The translations under genes and the position numbers were made by a program. The notes beneath the pieces are model-generated. The model did not search any database. It had not been told where the DNA came from and was given only the letters and a program-made list of their open reading frames with translations. 64,000 nucleotides of DNA, taken from Punica granatum. Taxonomy: Eukaryota > Streptophyta > Magnoliopsida > Myrtales > Lythraceae. Position 1 is the first letter of the stretch, and the number at the start of each line of letters is the position of its first letter. The stretch covers positions 13,640,001-13,704,000 of the forward strand of contig NC_045132.1 in the NCBI RefSeq assembly GCF_007655135.1. The letters run 5' to 3'. Positions 1-11,447 of this stretch are shown here, in pieces.

Positions 1-2142
1 AATCGAATTCAATATCTCTCATCGAAAATCCCATAGCCTTATCAGTACCACTCAGTTCAATTCTATTCATTTACTTTTTTATTCTGTTACAAAGGAGACA
101 AAGGTCTAGTACACGAGAAATTTTGTATTAGATTTAGTTTCACCGAGTATCGAATATATCAGAATTAAATAACTAATAAAGGGGTACGGATAGTCCCACC
201 GAGTATCGAATTTATTTATTTAACTCTTCATATAAGGTAAGAGTGTTCTCTATATAGATTTAGTCCTGGTCTCGATAAAACTAGATAAAAGAAAGTCACC
301 ACAATATTAAATGCATTATATAATAAAATAACTTTATTTTTTTAATTATAAAGTTCATAGGCCTAGTAAAAGAAAATAAAAAACTAATAAAAAGCATAAA
401 AAGTTTTACTAATAAGAATTGAACACAAAAACTTTTAATTCTGGTATAAGAAATTGTGCTACTTAAAATATTAGAAATTAGCTTCCTAGCTAAACAGATT
501 TGCTAAAAGAAAGGTAATTAATTATCTTATTTATGCTAGCTACGCAACTTGCGTGTTGACGGGGTTCCAACTTGATAGGAGAATCCTCACTGTTGAATTT
601 TCTTGAATGGCAGGGATTCTCATTTTTTATGAAATTTTCATGAATTCTCAAAAACTTTTACCACAGGAATTAGTGATGAAAATAAAGGAGTGACATGTGG
701 CTAGGATGGAAACCGTACCATTTACGACAGAAGGAATATAGGGCACTTCAAATTTCGTTGAATTTAGGGTTTGTTTGAATACCAAATTAAATGATGCAGG
801 GGTGGGGCGGGCAAGGGAGGAATGGGAAAGTTGAGGGAGATAACTTATATTTGGTTTGCATTTTTTTTTTTCTGATCGGGATGTTTGTGCTTCATCTGAC
901 TAATCCCCTGGGCTTTGTTAATCCTCGACGAAGTATGGAGCGAGTAATCACGTCAAAAGCGTTCTGGTGACCACAATGAGTTTTGAATCCAAAGTCAAGT
1001 CGATATATGAGGGACGTGATGACATTGTAGTTATCAATTTCTGTCAAAATGCCTTCTGATTTTCAGTGAAATTAAAATATAACAGATTTGATCAGAAATG
1101 GTGTAATGCAGTGACGCGTATCTTTACCTAGTAATTAAGAGGTTCCAAGTTTAATACCTAGTATGACTATATATACCCATTTATTAGATATTAAAATTTT
1201 TATTTCATTATACTATCAATTGCTGGAGGGATGAAACCCCATCCTATCCCTTCCCCTTTTTGAAACGTAATTTCCAAATATGGGATTTCTTTCCCCACCC
1301 CGTCCTTCCGCATTCCTCCTGATTTCACCGTCCAAGTAAGCGTTGGTTAAAAAAGCAAAACTAAAAGTTCCAATCCCCCAAAATATTCAGATAAACTTAA
1401 AAGTTGAAAAACTCCCATTAAAAAAATGTTGCATGGAAAATATCGTACATATCACGACTTTTTCTTTTTTCAGCTGCACCGTCCAGTTTACGGAATCAAT
1501 GAGTCTCGATTAATCCAAATTCGAGTCGGATCAACTCATTAAGAAGTAAAACTCTTTCAATCGTAAATTCCCCATTCATACGACTTGAATCCGATATGTT
1601 ACTTATTGGGCAGGTACATCAAACTATCTGGACCAATCCATGTTCATTATGACTTTTTTTTTACTTAATGCTGAAAGTTTGATATTCAAATCTTGAATAA
1701 ATAAAATATTGAAAGAAAAAAATAATGAAATCTTAAAATTCAAAAAGATTTCTACTGAACAATCCAGGCATTGTGAGACCATTTATTCGGACGAAAAAGA
1801 ATGCATTCGAACGAATTAAACCATATCCCATGTTTATCTTGTGTATGGGAATAAAGTTTCTTGGTTCCCGGGTTTTCTTCTTCTTTTCCTATCTATCTCC
1901 CTTTAGATAAAAAAAAGTCTGATTACCTCTTTTATTTATTTTTAATTTTGTGATGAACAAGCTCTGTTTTTCTTCTTTTGATCAGCTTTTATGGAAACAT
2001 AAACTTCTCTTCTCCGCATTTCATTGGATTCTGATTCTGATTGGTAAGTTTGACTACAATAAACCATATTTTTGATGAGACGAATTAATGAGCAATGCAG
2101 TAGGAATACTGTGGTTAATTAATTAAACTATGTTCCTTTTTT
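1..2142. other. AT-rich intergenic DNA without a recognisable gene
   Basis: No reading frame of note and no recognised domain. The stretch holds one copy of a dispersed repeat (85-245) and otherwise A/T homopolymer-rich sequence. Nothing else in it could be identified. Confidence 0.6.
85..245. repeat. Dispersed repeat, copy 1
   Basis: The block has the motif order 'aaaggagacaaaggtctagt', then 'aaataactaataaa', then 'cgagtatcgaa', then 'ttcatataaggtaa'. The same order recurs at 2143-2315, so this is a dispersed repeat. No terminal structure or coding capacity was seen, and the family is unassigned. Confidence 0.45.
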
Positions 2143-2315
2143 ATTAGATTATAAAGGAGGCACGAGGCCTAGTACAATACAATTAAATCCTAAATAACTA
2201 ATATAAGAGTACGGGTAGTTCCACCAAGTGTCGAACTTGCGACCTGTATGTCAACAGGTTAGAGCGTGTGCCACTGTACTACATCCTCTTATGATTCATA
2301 TAAGAGGTAATGTGA
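2143..2315. repeat. Dispersed repeat, copy 2
   Basis: Shares its motif order with 85-245 (AAAGGAGGCACGAGGCCTAGT, AAATAACTAATATAAG, CAAGTGTCGAA, TTCATATAAGAGGTAAT). This copy also has a block with 'caacaggttagagcgtgtgc' that recalls the anticodon and variable part of a tRNA. It may therefore be a degenerate tRNA-derived SINE, but no clean A and B boxes were found. Confidence 0.45.
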
Positions 2316-3530
2316 CTAGTATTCGGTCAATTTTCCATTTTCATCATTTGGCATAGGAGAAGTCGATTCCTCATATTGTATGTTTGGTATCCAGTTTGGG
2401 CATAATGCTCTAGACCAAGGCCGTTCAAGTCGCTCTTTTGATGTTTGAATAAAAAGTTAATTCATTAACATGGAGAATATGTGCATTTGTATTTTGATGT
2501 TGATATGGCTTGCTTTTTGTGTATATGTACAATAATCTTTCATCAATACAATCAATATATTTCATCTTATTAAAATTTTACATAGTATCATGGCACCGTT
2601 TCTAAGAACATCTTGAGTGAACCATAAAGCACAGGAAACATGGCCACGTCAAAACAAGCTAATACCCTGTTAGGTTTTTACCCTCTATTTTCCGGACAAT
2701 CCGACCCTTTTATGACATCTTGCCAACTCAACGTTATCATTACCCAACCTAGTACCCTGTGATATGAAATGCCTTACGTGGTAGGGACCAGTTAGGATCC
2801 ATCTACGGTACCGTGAATGTGATTAGGCTGAATAAAGGAAAGTCCATATAGCAGTGTGCTGAGTAAATACTCGAAATTGAAGGGTCTCCGAAATTAGTTA
2901 GAGAATTTCCTCCACATCCTAGAGCTGCACACATGAGAATCCTATAAAAGAATGTGTTTACACTCATTTTTCGCACTTCGCGGTAAATGTGGACTTTGAC
3001 ATGTAATGGATTTATGGAGCCCACAATTGAACTGGTTCAATGGATAGATGGCAAGGCCCATGTAATGTTGAACCTATAAGCTCGCAGCACAACCCGATTT
3101 GGTCCGTTGAACATGCGAATATGGCAGCTGGAGGAGATGGTATTATTTCCACACTAAGAAAATTTGGACAATTCCAATTTCCAAAAGTCGCAATTGCTTG
3201 GGATATTACTTGGCTATTAAGTAAATGGAAATGTATGGAAACAAATAATGGAAGAATCTCCAAGGAGGTGGACGTCCACGCATTGGAGGAAAGGAAATTA
3301 GAAGATTGCACATGCAATGAGAAGAAATATGGCAACTTCTAGAAGTATGGTTCGGCCATGGATGGATTACCAATTTATTTAGATTTATTTCTCTTCTATT
3401 TGGTCCTAGTTAGGCTATTAATATTCTTTAAATAAGTGGACATTATTTCCACATAGTCATAGGGTTAACTATTTACTGAGTTTAGTAGTTTGTTTTCCGG
3501 TTTTATTGTCTTGGGCTATTAATAATGGTC
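2316..3530. other. Intergenic DNA, possible old retroelement debris
   Basis: No intact gene. At 2585-2605 the sequence GTATCATGGC, followed by 'cgtttctaagaacatc', resembles a mutated primer-binding site and leader of a Copia-type element (canonical TGGTATCAGAGC). An ATG-GCC start lies shortly after, at about 2641. Frames beyond it are broken and no Copia domain is recognisable. The 100-codon open frame at 3040-3342 has no family resemblance that I can name. Confidence 0.3.
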
Positions 3531-3536
3531 CACACA

Positions 3537-4143
3537 GAAACTAAATTTATTCCATTCATTTTATGAACTTCTAATGAAGTCAATTCTCTTAACCAACGTG
3601 AGTTGGTTCAAGTGATTTGTGCTTGTTATGCTTTAATAAAGTTTCGGATTCGAGTCATTGTTAATACAAAAATTCACACTATGAGAGCTTTATACCTTAG
3701 TGGTCTGACTCGGCTTGACTGGATTAGTCGAAGTCCAATTGAGCTTCCGGATACAAGGTTAACACCGAAAAAAAAAAGAAACCACTTTTCATAACATTAT
3801 TTTTATTTCGAAGTGCAATAAATATTGATACAAAACATATAATGGTTATTGAATATTTCAAAAATCCTTACAATTACAATTAACTTTGTAAGTAATTACT
3901 TGTTGAAAAGATTTTAAAAAGTATTTCAACATCCTTTTGTAACTAAATAATCCAATTGCAATTTCAAGAGTATGATTAAGCATTTGTAGAATTGAAAAAT
4001 GAAAAAAGAAACTAATTCTAATTAATCGAATTTGAAAAGATATATATATATATATTTCTAAATCGTATGAATTATTAGAGTAATTTACTTGTATGATTTT
4101 TTTTCTAAGGTCATTGCGATTTCAATAATGTAAGTAAAATTAC
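3537..4143. repeat. AT-rich repeat unit left of gypsy element 1
   Basis: From about 3780 this segment matches 9945-10316 nearly base for base with scattered changes. Shared blocks include 'aaatttattccattc', 'taatggttattgaatatt', 'aaaaagtatttcaacat' and 'gaatttgaaaagatatat'. A weaker third copy follows at about 10440-10640. Gypsy element 1 inserted at the end of this unit, at ATTAC (4139-4143). The unit is interrupted by a SINE-like insertion at 3593-3783 that the 9908-10316 unit lacks. Confidence 0.6.
3593..3783 (+). mobile_element. SINE-like insertion, copy 1
   Basis: About 190 bases with a tRNA-like head (GAGTTGGTTCAAGTG as a loose A box, GGATTCGAGTC as a B box) and an A-rich 3' end after 'acaccgaaaaaaaaaa'. 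It is absent from the paralogous repeat unit at 9908-10316, which supports insertion. A related copy is at 24875-25058, sharing 'gagagcttta', 'attagtcg' and 'acaccgaaaaa'. No clear target duplication could be read. Confidence 0.45.
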
Positions 4144-4952
4144 TGATGCGATTTCCGCCAAGAATGACGAGATCCGATAACTAAAGGAACCCAAGATCGT
4201 TCCACGATCAGATTTGATTGACGAACCCTCAACCCGTTGTTTACAACATAAACAAGAACCTTGGTATAACTGACTTCAACCCGTTGTTTATTGCGAAGCA
4301 AGAACCTCGGTATATAGGAAGACGCCACAAACGGTGATGGAAAACCGTTTGACAAGTCGATGAAGACGCCACAAAAAGTGGTGGAAAACCGTTTGATAAG
4401 TCGATGATGAACGCCACGGAAACTTCCGATAAGTTCGAATTAGTTCTTCAAGAACCAAAGAGAATACTCTAACAATTTTCTGAATGTTCATTTTTATTAA
4501 AAATTGACAAAGATGAATATATATAGACATAAACCATACCTAATCTGGTCATATCTCTTCCTATAGATAAGGAAAATAAAACCTAAAATATCGATAGAGA
4601 TATGACATAATCTATAAAGATATAAAATCTAAATATCTCGAGAATATCTCCATGAGATTTAAACTTTAAACAAATCTGATAATATCTTCTCTTGATATCA
4701 AATATTCTAGAAGCTTCCTCAAACACTTGCTGAATTTAGCCTTGCCTGGAATCTTCTATAACTTGAATCATGTTGATGGATATTTGTTGATCACGTGGTT
4801 CATGTCCAATGGGCCTCCACGAATTTGCTTGAGCCCAAACCTATTTAATCAGGCCATTGAGTTCATTTTGAAAATTCTTTGCTCGTTCTCGCGTAATCGG
4901 TCCAATTGGAACCTAAACTGGATCCCTTGAAGTCGTGCTACGATTTGCATCA
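4144..4952 (-). repeat. 3' LTR of gypsy element 1
   Basis: Pairs with 8913-9722 over its full length. On the minus strand a TATA-like stretch lies at about 4513-4523 and an AATAAA signal just downstream at 4494-4499. Two short internal tandem duplications are visible. One contains AACCCGTTGTTTA, repeated about 56 bases apart near 4220-4310. The other contains 'gaagacgccacaaa', repeated 42 bases apart near 4320-4405. The pol reading frame runs about 40 bases into this LTR before stopping at 4913-4915. Confidence 0.93.
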
Positions 4953-6586
4953 TTCCCCTTCTCTTGAAAAGGATTTGTCCTCAAATCATCACCTACATCA
5001 AAAGGAAGCAAATCAGCAACATTAAAAGTAGCACTTACATTGTACTCACCAAGTAAGTCTAGTTTGTAAGCGTTGTCATTGATGCGCTCTAGGAATTGAG
5101 AAGGACCATCCCCTCTTGGAAGCAATTTGGAACGTTTTTGCGCCGGAAATCTCTCTTTCCTCATATGCAACCAAACCCAATCTCCGGGTTCAAAAATCAT
5201 CTTATGACGCCCCTTGTTGGTGTGTTTTGCATATTGCTCCTTATCATAAGTTGGATAGTTTAGGACTGCCCCGCTTAGTTTTTCACTGAAGTAAGCAATT
5301 GGTCGTCTTTCCTGTGTGAGAATTGCACCTATACCAATACCTGAAACATCACATTCAATCTCAAAAGTTTTAGAAAAGTTAGGTAAAGATAATAAAGGAG
5401 CATTAGTCAATTTCTCTTTGATTAACTGAAACGCCTTTTCTTGTTCTTCTCCCTATCTAAATCCAACGTTCTTCTTGATCACTTCAGTAAGTGGTGCTGC
5501 TATGCTACTAAAGTCCTTCACGAGCCGCCAGTAGAAACTAGCAAGTCCATGAAAACTACGAACATTATTTACACTTGTGGGACCGTACCACTCTTGGATT
5601 GCACGTACCTTCTCTTCATCAACATGTATACCTTGTGCACTAACAACAAATCCCAAAAATACAAGCTTATCGGTGCAAAAAGCACACTTCTTCAAATTAG
5701 CAAATAACTTTTCCTTCATAAGCACATCTAAAACAGATTTCAAATGTACTTTATGATCATCTAAGTTTTTGCTGTAAACGAGTATATCATCAAAGTAGAC
5801 AACATCAATTCTACCTATAAATGCACGCAAAACATGATTCATAAGTTTCATAAAAGTGCTCGGAGCATTAGTCAAACAAAAAGGCATAACTAACCATTCA
5901 TACAAACCATATTTTGTTTTAAAGGCAGTTTTCCATTCAGCTCCTTCTTTCATTCTAATTTGATGATAAGCATTCTTTAAATCAATTTTAGAAAATACAC
6001 AAAAACCATGCAGCTCATCTAACATATCATCTAAGCGAGGAATAGGATGGCGATACTTTACCGTTATGTTGTTGATTGTTCGGCAATCAACGCACATTCT
6101 CCACGTCCCATCCTTCTTAGGTACAAGTATTACTGGAACAGCGCATGGGCTCAAACTCTCCCTCACGTACCCTTTCTCTAACAACTTACTTACCTGCCGT
6201 TGAAGCTCCTTTGTCTCCTCAGGATTGCTCCTATAGGTTGGTCGGTTTGGAATTGTCGCACCGAGAACAAAATCAATTTGATGTTCAATCCCTCGTATTA
6301 GAGGTAACCCATGTGGTGTTTCCTCGGGAAATACATCCTCATACTCCTGCAAAAGAGAAACAACCGAACTAGGCAGAGCGAGATTAGGTTCGTTAGTATT
6401 GAAAAATGCCTCTTTGTACAAAAGTACAATCATCGGCTGATTTGAAAATATTGCTTGCCTAATTTCTCCCATTTTTGCATAAAAATTCTTTTGTTTTATC
6501 TCTAATTTTCTCTCAATGGCCGAATTTTGATTTTCTTTTTCTCTCTCATTTTTCTTGGCTTCTCTATGATTTTCACTTTTTTTCTT
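4913..6586 (-). pseudogene. Gypsy element 1 pol remnant: RT, partial RNase H, integrase C-terminus
   Basis: The frame continues that of gag-protease after a TAG at 6587-6589. Reverse transcriptase motifs are clear in the 339-codon part (6472-5453): FSKIDLKNAYH near residue 164, MPFCLTNAPS near 197-206 (family usually MPFGLTNAPS), and the catalytic YFDDIL at about 226-231. A TAG at 5453-5455 stands where the family has Trp. After it come the RNase H start (ECDVSGIGIGAILTQ, with YFSEKL and YDKEQYA). Without a break in frame follows an integrase C-terminal segment (FEPGDWVW, RKERFP, NAYKLDL). The rest of RNase H, the zinc-binding domain and the D,D35E core are missing. The junction is near 5228-5240. 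No chromodomain is visible. Not functional. Confidence 0.9.
4953..4965 (-). other. Polypurine tract of gypsy element 1
   Basis: On the minus strand the purine run AAGAGAAGGGGAA directly abuts the 3' LTR, where plus-strand DNA synthesis of an LTR element is primed. Confidence 0.8.
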
Positions 6587-8290
6587 CTATTCACTCTCTT
6601 TCTTTTGATCACTCTCTTTTTGCAATCTCACTTTATCCTCATATACTTGCTGCGGTGTCAATGGTACAAGAGTGATAGATCGTTGATTAAGTACAAAGGA
6701 GTATTTGTTCGTAAAGCCATCATGCTTCACATGCCTATCAAATTGCCATGGACGCCCTAGCAACAAGTGTCCTGCTTGCATCGGTACTACATCACACAGC
6801 ACTTCATCTTCGTATTTACCGATTCGAAATGCAACTAACACCTGCTTGTTCACCCTTATCTCACCACTATCATTTAACCATTGCAACTTGTACGGCCTAG
6901 GGTGCTTCAACATGGACAGTCCCAATTTTTCCACCATGGTTGTGCTTGCGACATTAGTACAACTACCACCATCAATAATCACACTACATACCTTGTCTTT
7001 AATGTAACACCTAGTGTGAAAGATGTTCTCCCGCTGCACTTCTTCAACTCCCTTTGTTTGCAAGCTCAATGTTCTCCTTGCCACCAATGTCAAAGCATCA
7101 GGGGCTAAATATTCCTCTTCGGAAACGTCCTCCAATGGGGGCATATCATCGGTGTCGGAATCTTCATTATCGGTCACAATTTCACCATTGTCTCGTATCA
7201 CCATGACCCGTTTGTTTGGACATTGACTTGCTATGTGTCCCCTGCCTTGGCATTTAATACACTTAATGTCACGATTCCTGGAGGTAGAAGCGTCGGTTTT
7301 ACCTTGATGAACGTTGCTGGTTACTTCTTGTTTTTGCTCGGTTTTCAACTTCGACGTGGATTGCTTCTCATCTTTCTTCCACTGATTCAGTTTCCAAGTG
7401 GATGTGCTTGGACTTTGGCTTGCACGTGTATTGCCTCTCCTCTTGAATTGGTTTTCAATCTTGATGACCATGTGCATCATATCCTCAAACTCCACATAAT
7501 GTTGTAATTTCACGGCATTTTGAATTTCTCGGTTCAATCCAGCCAAAAATCTTGCTATAGTAGCCTCCCGATTCTCCTCTACGTTAGCTCTAATCATGGC
7601 CACTTCCATCTCCTTAAAATATTCCTCTACACTCCGGTTACCTTGCCTAAGGCTTTGCAACTTATTATACAAATCTCGGTAGTAATAACTAAGAACAAAT
7701 CGCTTCCTCATCACCCTTTTCATTTCCTCCCACGTATCTATAGGTAGCTCCCTATTTCTTCGCCTATTTATCACCAATTGATCCCACCAAACAATTGCAT
7801 AATCCGAGAATTCAATGGCTGCCAATTTGATTTTCCTAAGCTCGGAATTACTGTAACAATCAAATACAAACTCCACATTTTTCTCCCGCTCAAGGTATGC
7901 TTCGGGATCACTTTTTCCTTGGAGTGATGGGATTTTCATCTTAATACTACCCAGGTTATTGTCTTCCCGATTCTTATCTTCTCTAAACTGCCCTACACGT
8001 CTCTTATTACTGACAACTGAATCTCGATTATCTTTTTCATCAAAACCAACCCCATAATTATCTTCATCTTCAACCCTCACTTCCCTCGGTTGAACTCTTT
8101 CCCCCTACACACATTAGGAGCGTTTCGTGTCTGCTCCACACGTGCGTTCTCCATCTGATCTATCCGTTCATGAACCTGCTCCAACTCCAACCTCATCACA
8201 CGTCTCACTCATCATGGCCTCCATAAGTACTTTCGAATCAACCAATTCCGTAACACCTTCGGGAATACTCTTAGCACTGTTGTGAGACAT
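6587..8290 (-). pseudogene. Gypsy element 1 gag-protease
   Basis: The likely gag ATG is at 8290-8288, but the frame is lost twice before about 8100, so the N-terminus is frameshifted. From about 8080 a 497-codon frame is open. It carries the capsid-like segment (DYAIVWWDQL, VEEYFKEMEV, near residues 93-160), a CCHC zinc knuckle CIKCQGRGHIASQC at about 274-287, and an aspartic-protease-like region with IIDGGSCTN at about 368-376. It stops at a TAG (6587-6589), with the RT frame continuing in phase beyond, so gag-pol was one polyprotein. Gag packages element RNA and the protease processes the polyprotein. The many plus-strand open frames over this segment are shadows. Confidence 0.9.
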
Positions 8291-8898
8291 GATTGCTGCA
8301 AAATAAAGTTAGAAAAAATGGACCTCACAATTCTCTCCCTTACGTGTTTGCACTCAAGAATGTGAATCACTCTACACTCGTGTTTTCACTCAAACAAACG
8401 TGGCTTTTAACCCTCTAATGTTCTCACCACTCCTGCATTTTTCCACTCGATAATTCTCTTTCAGATCTCTTGAAACTAAATGAACAATTCTCCAAAATTT
8501 CCAACAGAAATTCACCAATAACTTACCAAGGAAAATTAATGGTCGAAGGCAATTTAAGAAAAAAAGGAAACAAAAGAGAAGGCAACTACTATGAAGGATT
8601 AAATAAACTAGAATGTTATGGGAACATAATCAATATAGATCACAAAGAAAGAGAAATAACAACTTTAGAATGGTCTGATGTAATAGTAGCCTCCCGATCC
8701 TCCTCTACATTAGCTCAATGATGCAAAGAATTTGGATCAAATTCACTACAACAACTTCTTTATTTTCTTTCGTTCTTTCGTTTTTTCTTCAGCTCTTTTT
8801 TTTTTGCTGCTAATAATCCACAAAGAACAAACTCGATGAAGCGAAACTCAGCAAATTGAAACAAAAAAGGATAGGATAAACCTGATTTGGAGCCTGAT

Positions 8899-8910
8899 GC
8901 TCTGATACCA
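8899..8910 (-). other. Primer-binding site of gypsy element 1
   Basis: On the minus strand TGGTATCAGAGC lies two bases inside the 5' LTR. It is a perfect 12-base complement to the 3' end of plant initiator-Met tRNA, which primes minus-strand synthesis in most plant gypsy elements. Confidence 0.93.
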
Positions 8911-8912
8911 AA

Positions 8913-9722
8913 TGATGCGATTCCCGCCAAGAATGACGAGACTTGACAACTAAATGAACCCAATATCTTTCCACGATCAGATTTGATTGACGAACCCTCA
9001 ACCCGTTGTTTACAACATAAACAAGAACCTTTGTATAACTGACCTCAACCCGTTATTTATTATGAAACAAGAACCTCGGTATATAGGAAGACGCTACAAA
9101 CGGTGATGGAAAGCCATTTGATAAGTCGATGAAGACGCCACAAACGGTGGTGGAAAGCCGTTTGATAAATCGATAATGAACGCCACGGAAACTTCCGATA
9201 AGTTCGAATTAGTTCTTCAAGAACCAAAATGAATACTCTCACAATTTTCTGAATGTTCATTTTTATTAAAAATTGACAAAGATGAATATATATGGACATA
9301 AACTATACCTAATCTGGCCATATCTCCTCCTATAGATAAGGAAAATAAAACCTAAAATATTGATAGAGATATGACATAATCTATAAAGATATAAAATCTA
9401 AATATCCCGAGAATATCTCCATGAGATTTAAATTTTAAACAAATATGATGATATCTTCTCTTGATCATCAAATATTCTAGAAGCTTTCTCAAACACTTGC
9501 TGAATTTAGCCTTGCCTGGAATCTTCTATAACTTGAATCATGTTGATGGATATTTGTTGATCACATGGTTCATGTCCAATGGGCCTCCACAAATTTGCTC
9601 GAGTCCAAACTTATTTAATCAGTCCGTTGAGTTCATTTTGAAAATTCTTTGCTCGTGCTCGCGTAATCGGTCCAATTGGAACCTGAACTGGATCCCTTGA
9701 AGTCGTGCTACGATTTGCATCA
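8913..9722 (-). repeat. 5' LTR of gypsy element 1
   Basis: Full-length partner of 4144-4952 with the same TGATGC/GCATCA ends and the same internal duplications. It is followed by the target duplication ATTAC at 9723-9727. Confidence 0.93.
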
Positions 9723-10740
9723 ATTACTTGCGTGGAAATTTTTGAAAAAATATTTCAATATCCTTTTTAAACCGAAAAATTGAATTTGATTTCAAGAATA
9801 TGTTTAAGCTCGTGGAATTGAAAATTAGAAACAAAAATAAATCACTCGTTGCTCAATGAAAAGTAAATCGCTCATAGAATTTAAATGTTTCAAATTTAAG
9901 TAAATTTAATAAACATAGACACTAAATTTATTCCATTCGTTTTATGAACTCCTAAAGTAATCAATTCTTTTTAGCATCATTTTTTTTATTTCTAAATGTA
10001 ATTAATATTAATATAGAACATGTAATGGTTATTGAATATTACAAAACTCCTTACAATTTTAATTTTGTAAATACTTACTTGCATGAAAAATTTTCAAAAA
10101 GTATTTCAACATTGTTTTTGAACTAAATAATCCAATTACAATTTCAATAGTATAATTAAGCATTTGCAGAAACGGAAAATGAAAAAAGAAACCAATTCTA
10201 ATTGATCGAATTTGAAAAGATATATTTATTTCTAAAGTGTATGAACTCTTAGATTAATTTACTTGTATTATTTTTTTCTAAGGTTCTTGCGATTTTAATA
10301 ATGTAAATAAAATTACTTGCGTGAAAATTTTTGAAAAATATTTCAATATCCTTTTTAAGTTGAAAAATTAAATTTGATTTCAAGAATATTTCAATACCCT
10401 TTTCGAAATATATTTCAATATCCTTTTTAATAAATAAATTCATAAGCATCACTTTTAATTTCTAAGTGGATTTAATATTAATATAAAACTTTTAATAGCC
10501 TTTAAATATTTCAATTATGGTTTCAAGAATGTAATCAAGCATTTGTAACATTAGAAATTGGAAAAAGAAAATAATTTGATTAATTATATTTGAAAAGATT
10601 ATATTTATTCCTAAATTATACAAATTCTTGAATCAATTTATTTGTATTATATTTTTTAATATTGAGTTTATTTGATGTTGGATGAATTGTTTTTTAGATA
10701 TTCTCGTCACTGTGCATTTTGCACGGGGTAAGAGCTAGTA
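9723..10740. repeat. AT-rich repeat array right of gypsy element 1
   Basis: Continues the interrupted repeat: 'attacttgcgtg' follows the LTR at 9723 and recurs at 10312. The segment 9945-10316 is a second copy of 3780-4143, and 10440-10640 is a weaker third. The array ends near 10712-10738 with GTGCATTTTGCAC, then 'ggggtaagag' and CTAG before T. That resembles a Helitron 3' end, but the stem is only five base pairs, so a Helitron assignment is tentative. Confidence 0.5.
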
Positions 10741-11447
10741 ATAAATGAAAAACATAAAAATAAAAAACAAAAAACAAAAAACAAAAAAACTCTCCCCCTC
10801 TCTCTCAACGAAGAAACTATCATTTCTCTCTCTAATAAAATTTCACTCCTCCCTTAAATTTATAAAGGAAATATAACGGTCATGTATCCCAGCATTTACA
10901 TGTTATTTTAGTTTATCTCAACATTGCTTTTTTTTTTCTGAGGTATTCTAACATTAATGATTTGGTGTCAAATATATTCCGCTGCAACATTTCGTCAATT
11001 TTTATAGAAATATTGACATGGCGCGTTAATTGCTTAACGACATTGACATGGAAAGTGTGTGGGTCTCAATACAAGGAAAAAATAACACTAGGTACTCAAC
11101 CTTTAATATTTTCTCAATTTTCTCCCAATTTTTTTTATTTTTTTCTCAATTTTACCTCAATCTTTTCATAATTTCTCAAATTTATCCTAACGGGTTAGGA
11201 TGATATTGAGAAAATAGTAAAAGATTGTGATAAAACTGAAATACTATCAAAATATAAGGATAAAATTAAGCATAAAAAATTATGATAAAATTGAGAAACA
11301 ATAAAAAGATTGGATGCATGGTATGATTTTTCCCTTATATCGGGACTCACACGCTCTTCATGTCAATTCCGTCAGATAATTAACTTGTCGTATTAGTATT
11401 TCAGTAAAAAATGGATAGAAATTTTATGATGAGATATATTTGATATT
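10741..11447. other. AT-rich intergenic DNA
   Basis: Begins with A-rich simple sequence (about 10745-10790). No gene or recognised element was found. It forms the distal upstream flank of the MEMO1-like gene. Confidence 0.5.

Larger units (their letters stand above)
4144..9722 (-). mobile_element. Ty3/gypsy LTR retrotransposon 1, internally deleted
   Basis: A 5.6-kb element with two LTRs (809 and 810 bases) that start TGATGC and end GCATCA. It is flanked by the 5-base target duplication ATTAC (4139-4143 and 9723-9727). Coding runs on the minus strand, so the right LTR is the 5' LTR. Next to it is a perfect initiator-Met tRNA primer-binding site, and a purine tract precedes the 3' LTR. Order on the minus strand: gag with zinc knuckle, protease, reverse transcriptase, start of RNase H, then directly the integrase C-terminus. 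The integrase catalytic core is missing. In-frame stops and N-terminal frameshifts make it non-autonomous. The LTRs differ by scattered, mostly transition substitutions, so the insertion is not recent. Confidence 0.93.

Noticed and set aside
2585..3342. Copia retrotransposon with primer site and gag
   Set aside because: The primer-site match is poor, no LTR pair was found, and no Copia domain is readable.
6475..7747. Series of plus-strand open frames over gypsy element 1
   Set aside because: They lie opposite the clear gag-protease frame and have no family resemblance; they are antisense shadows.
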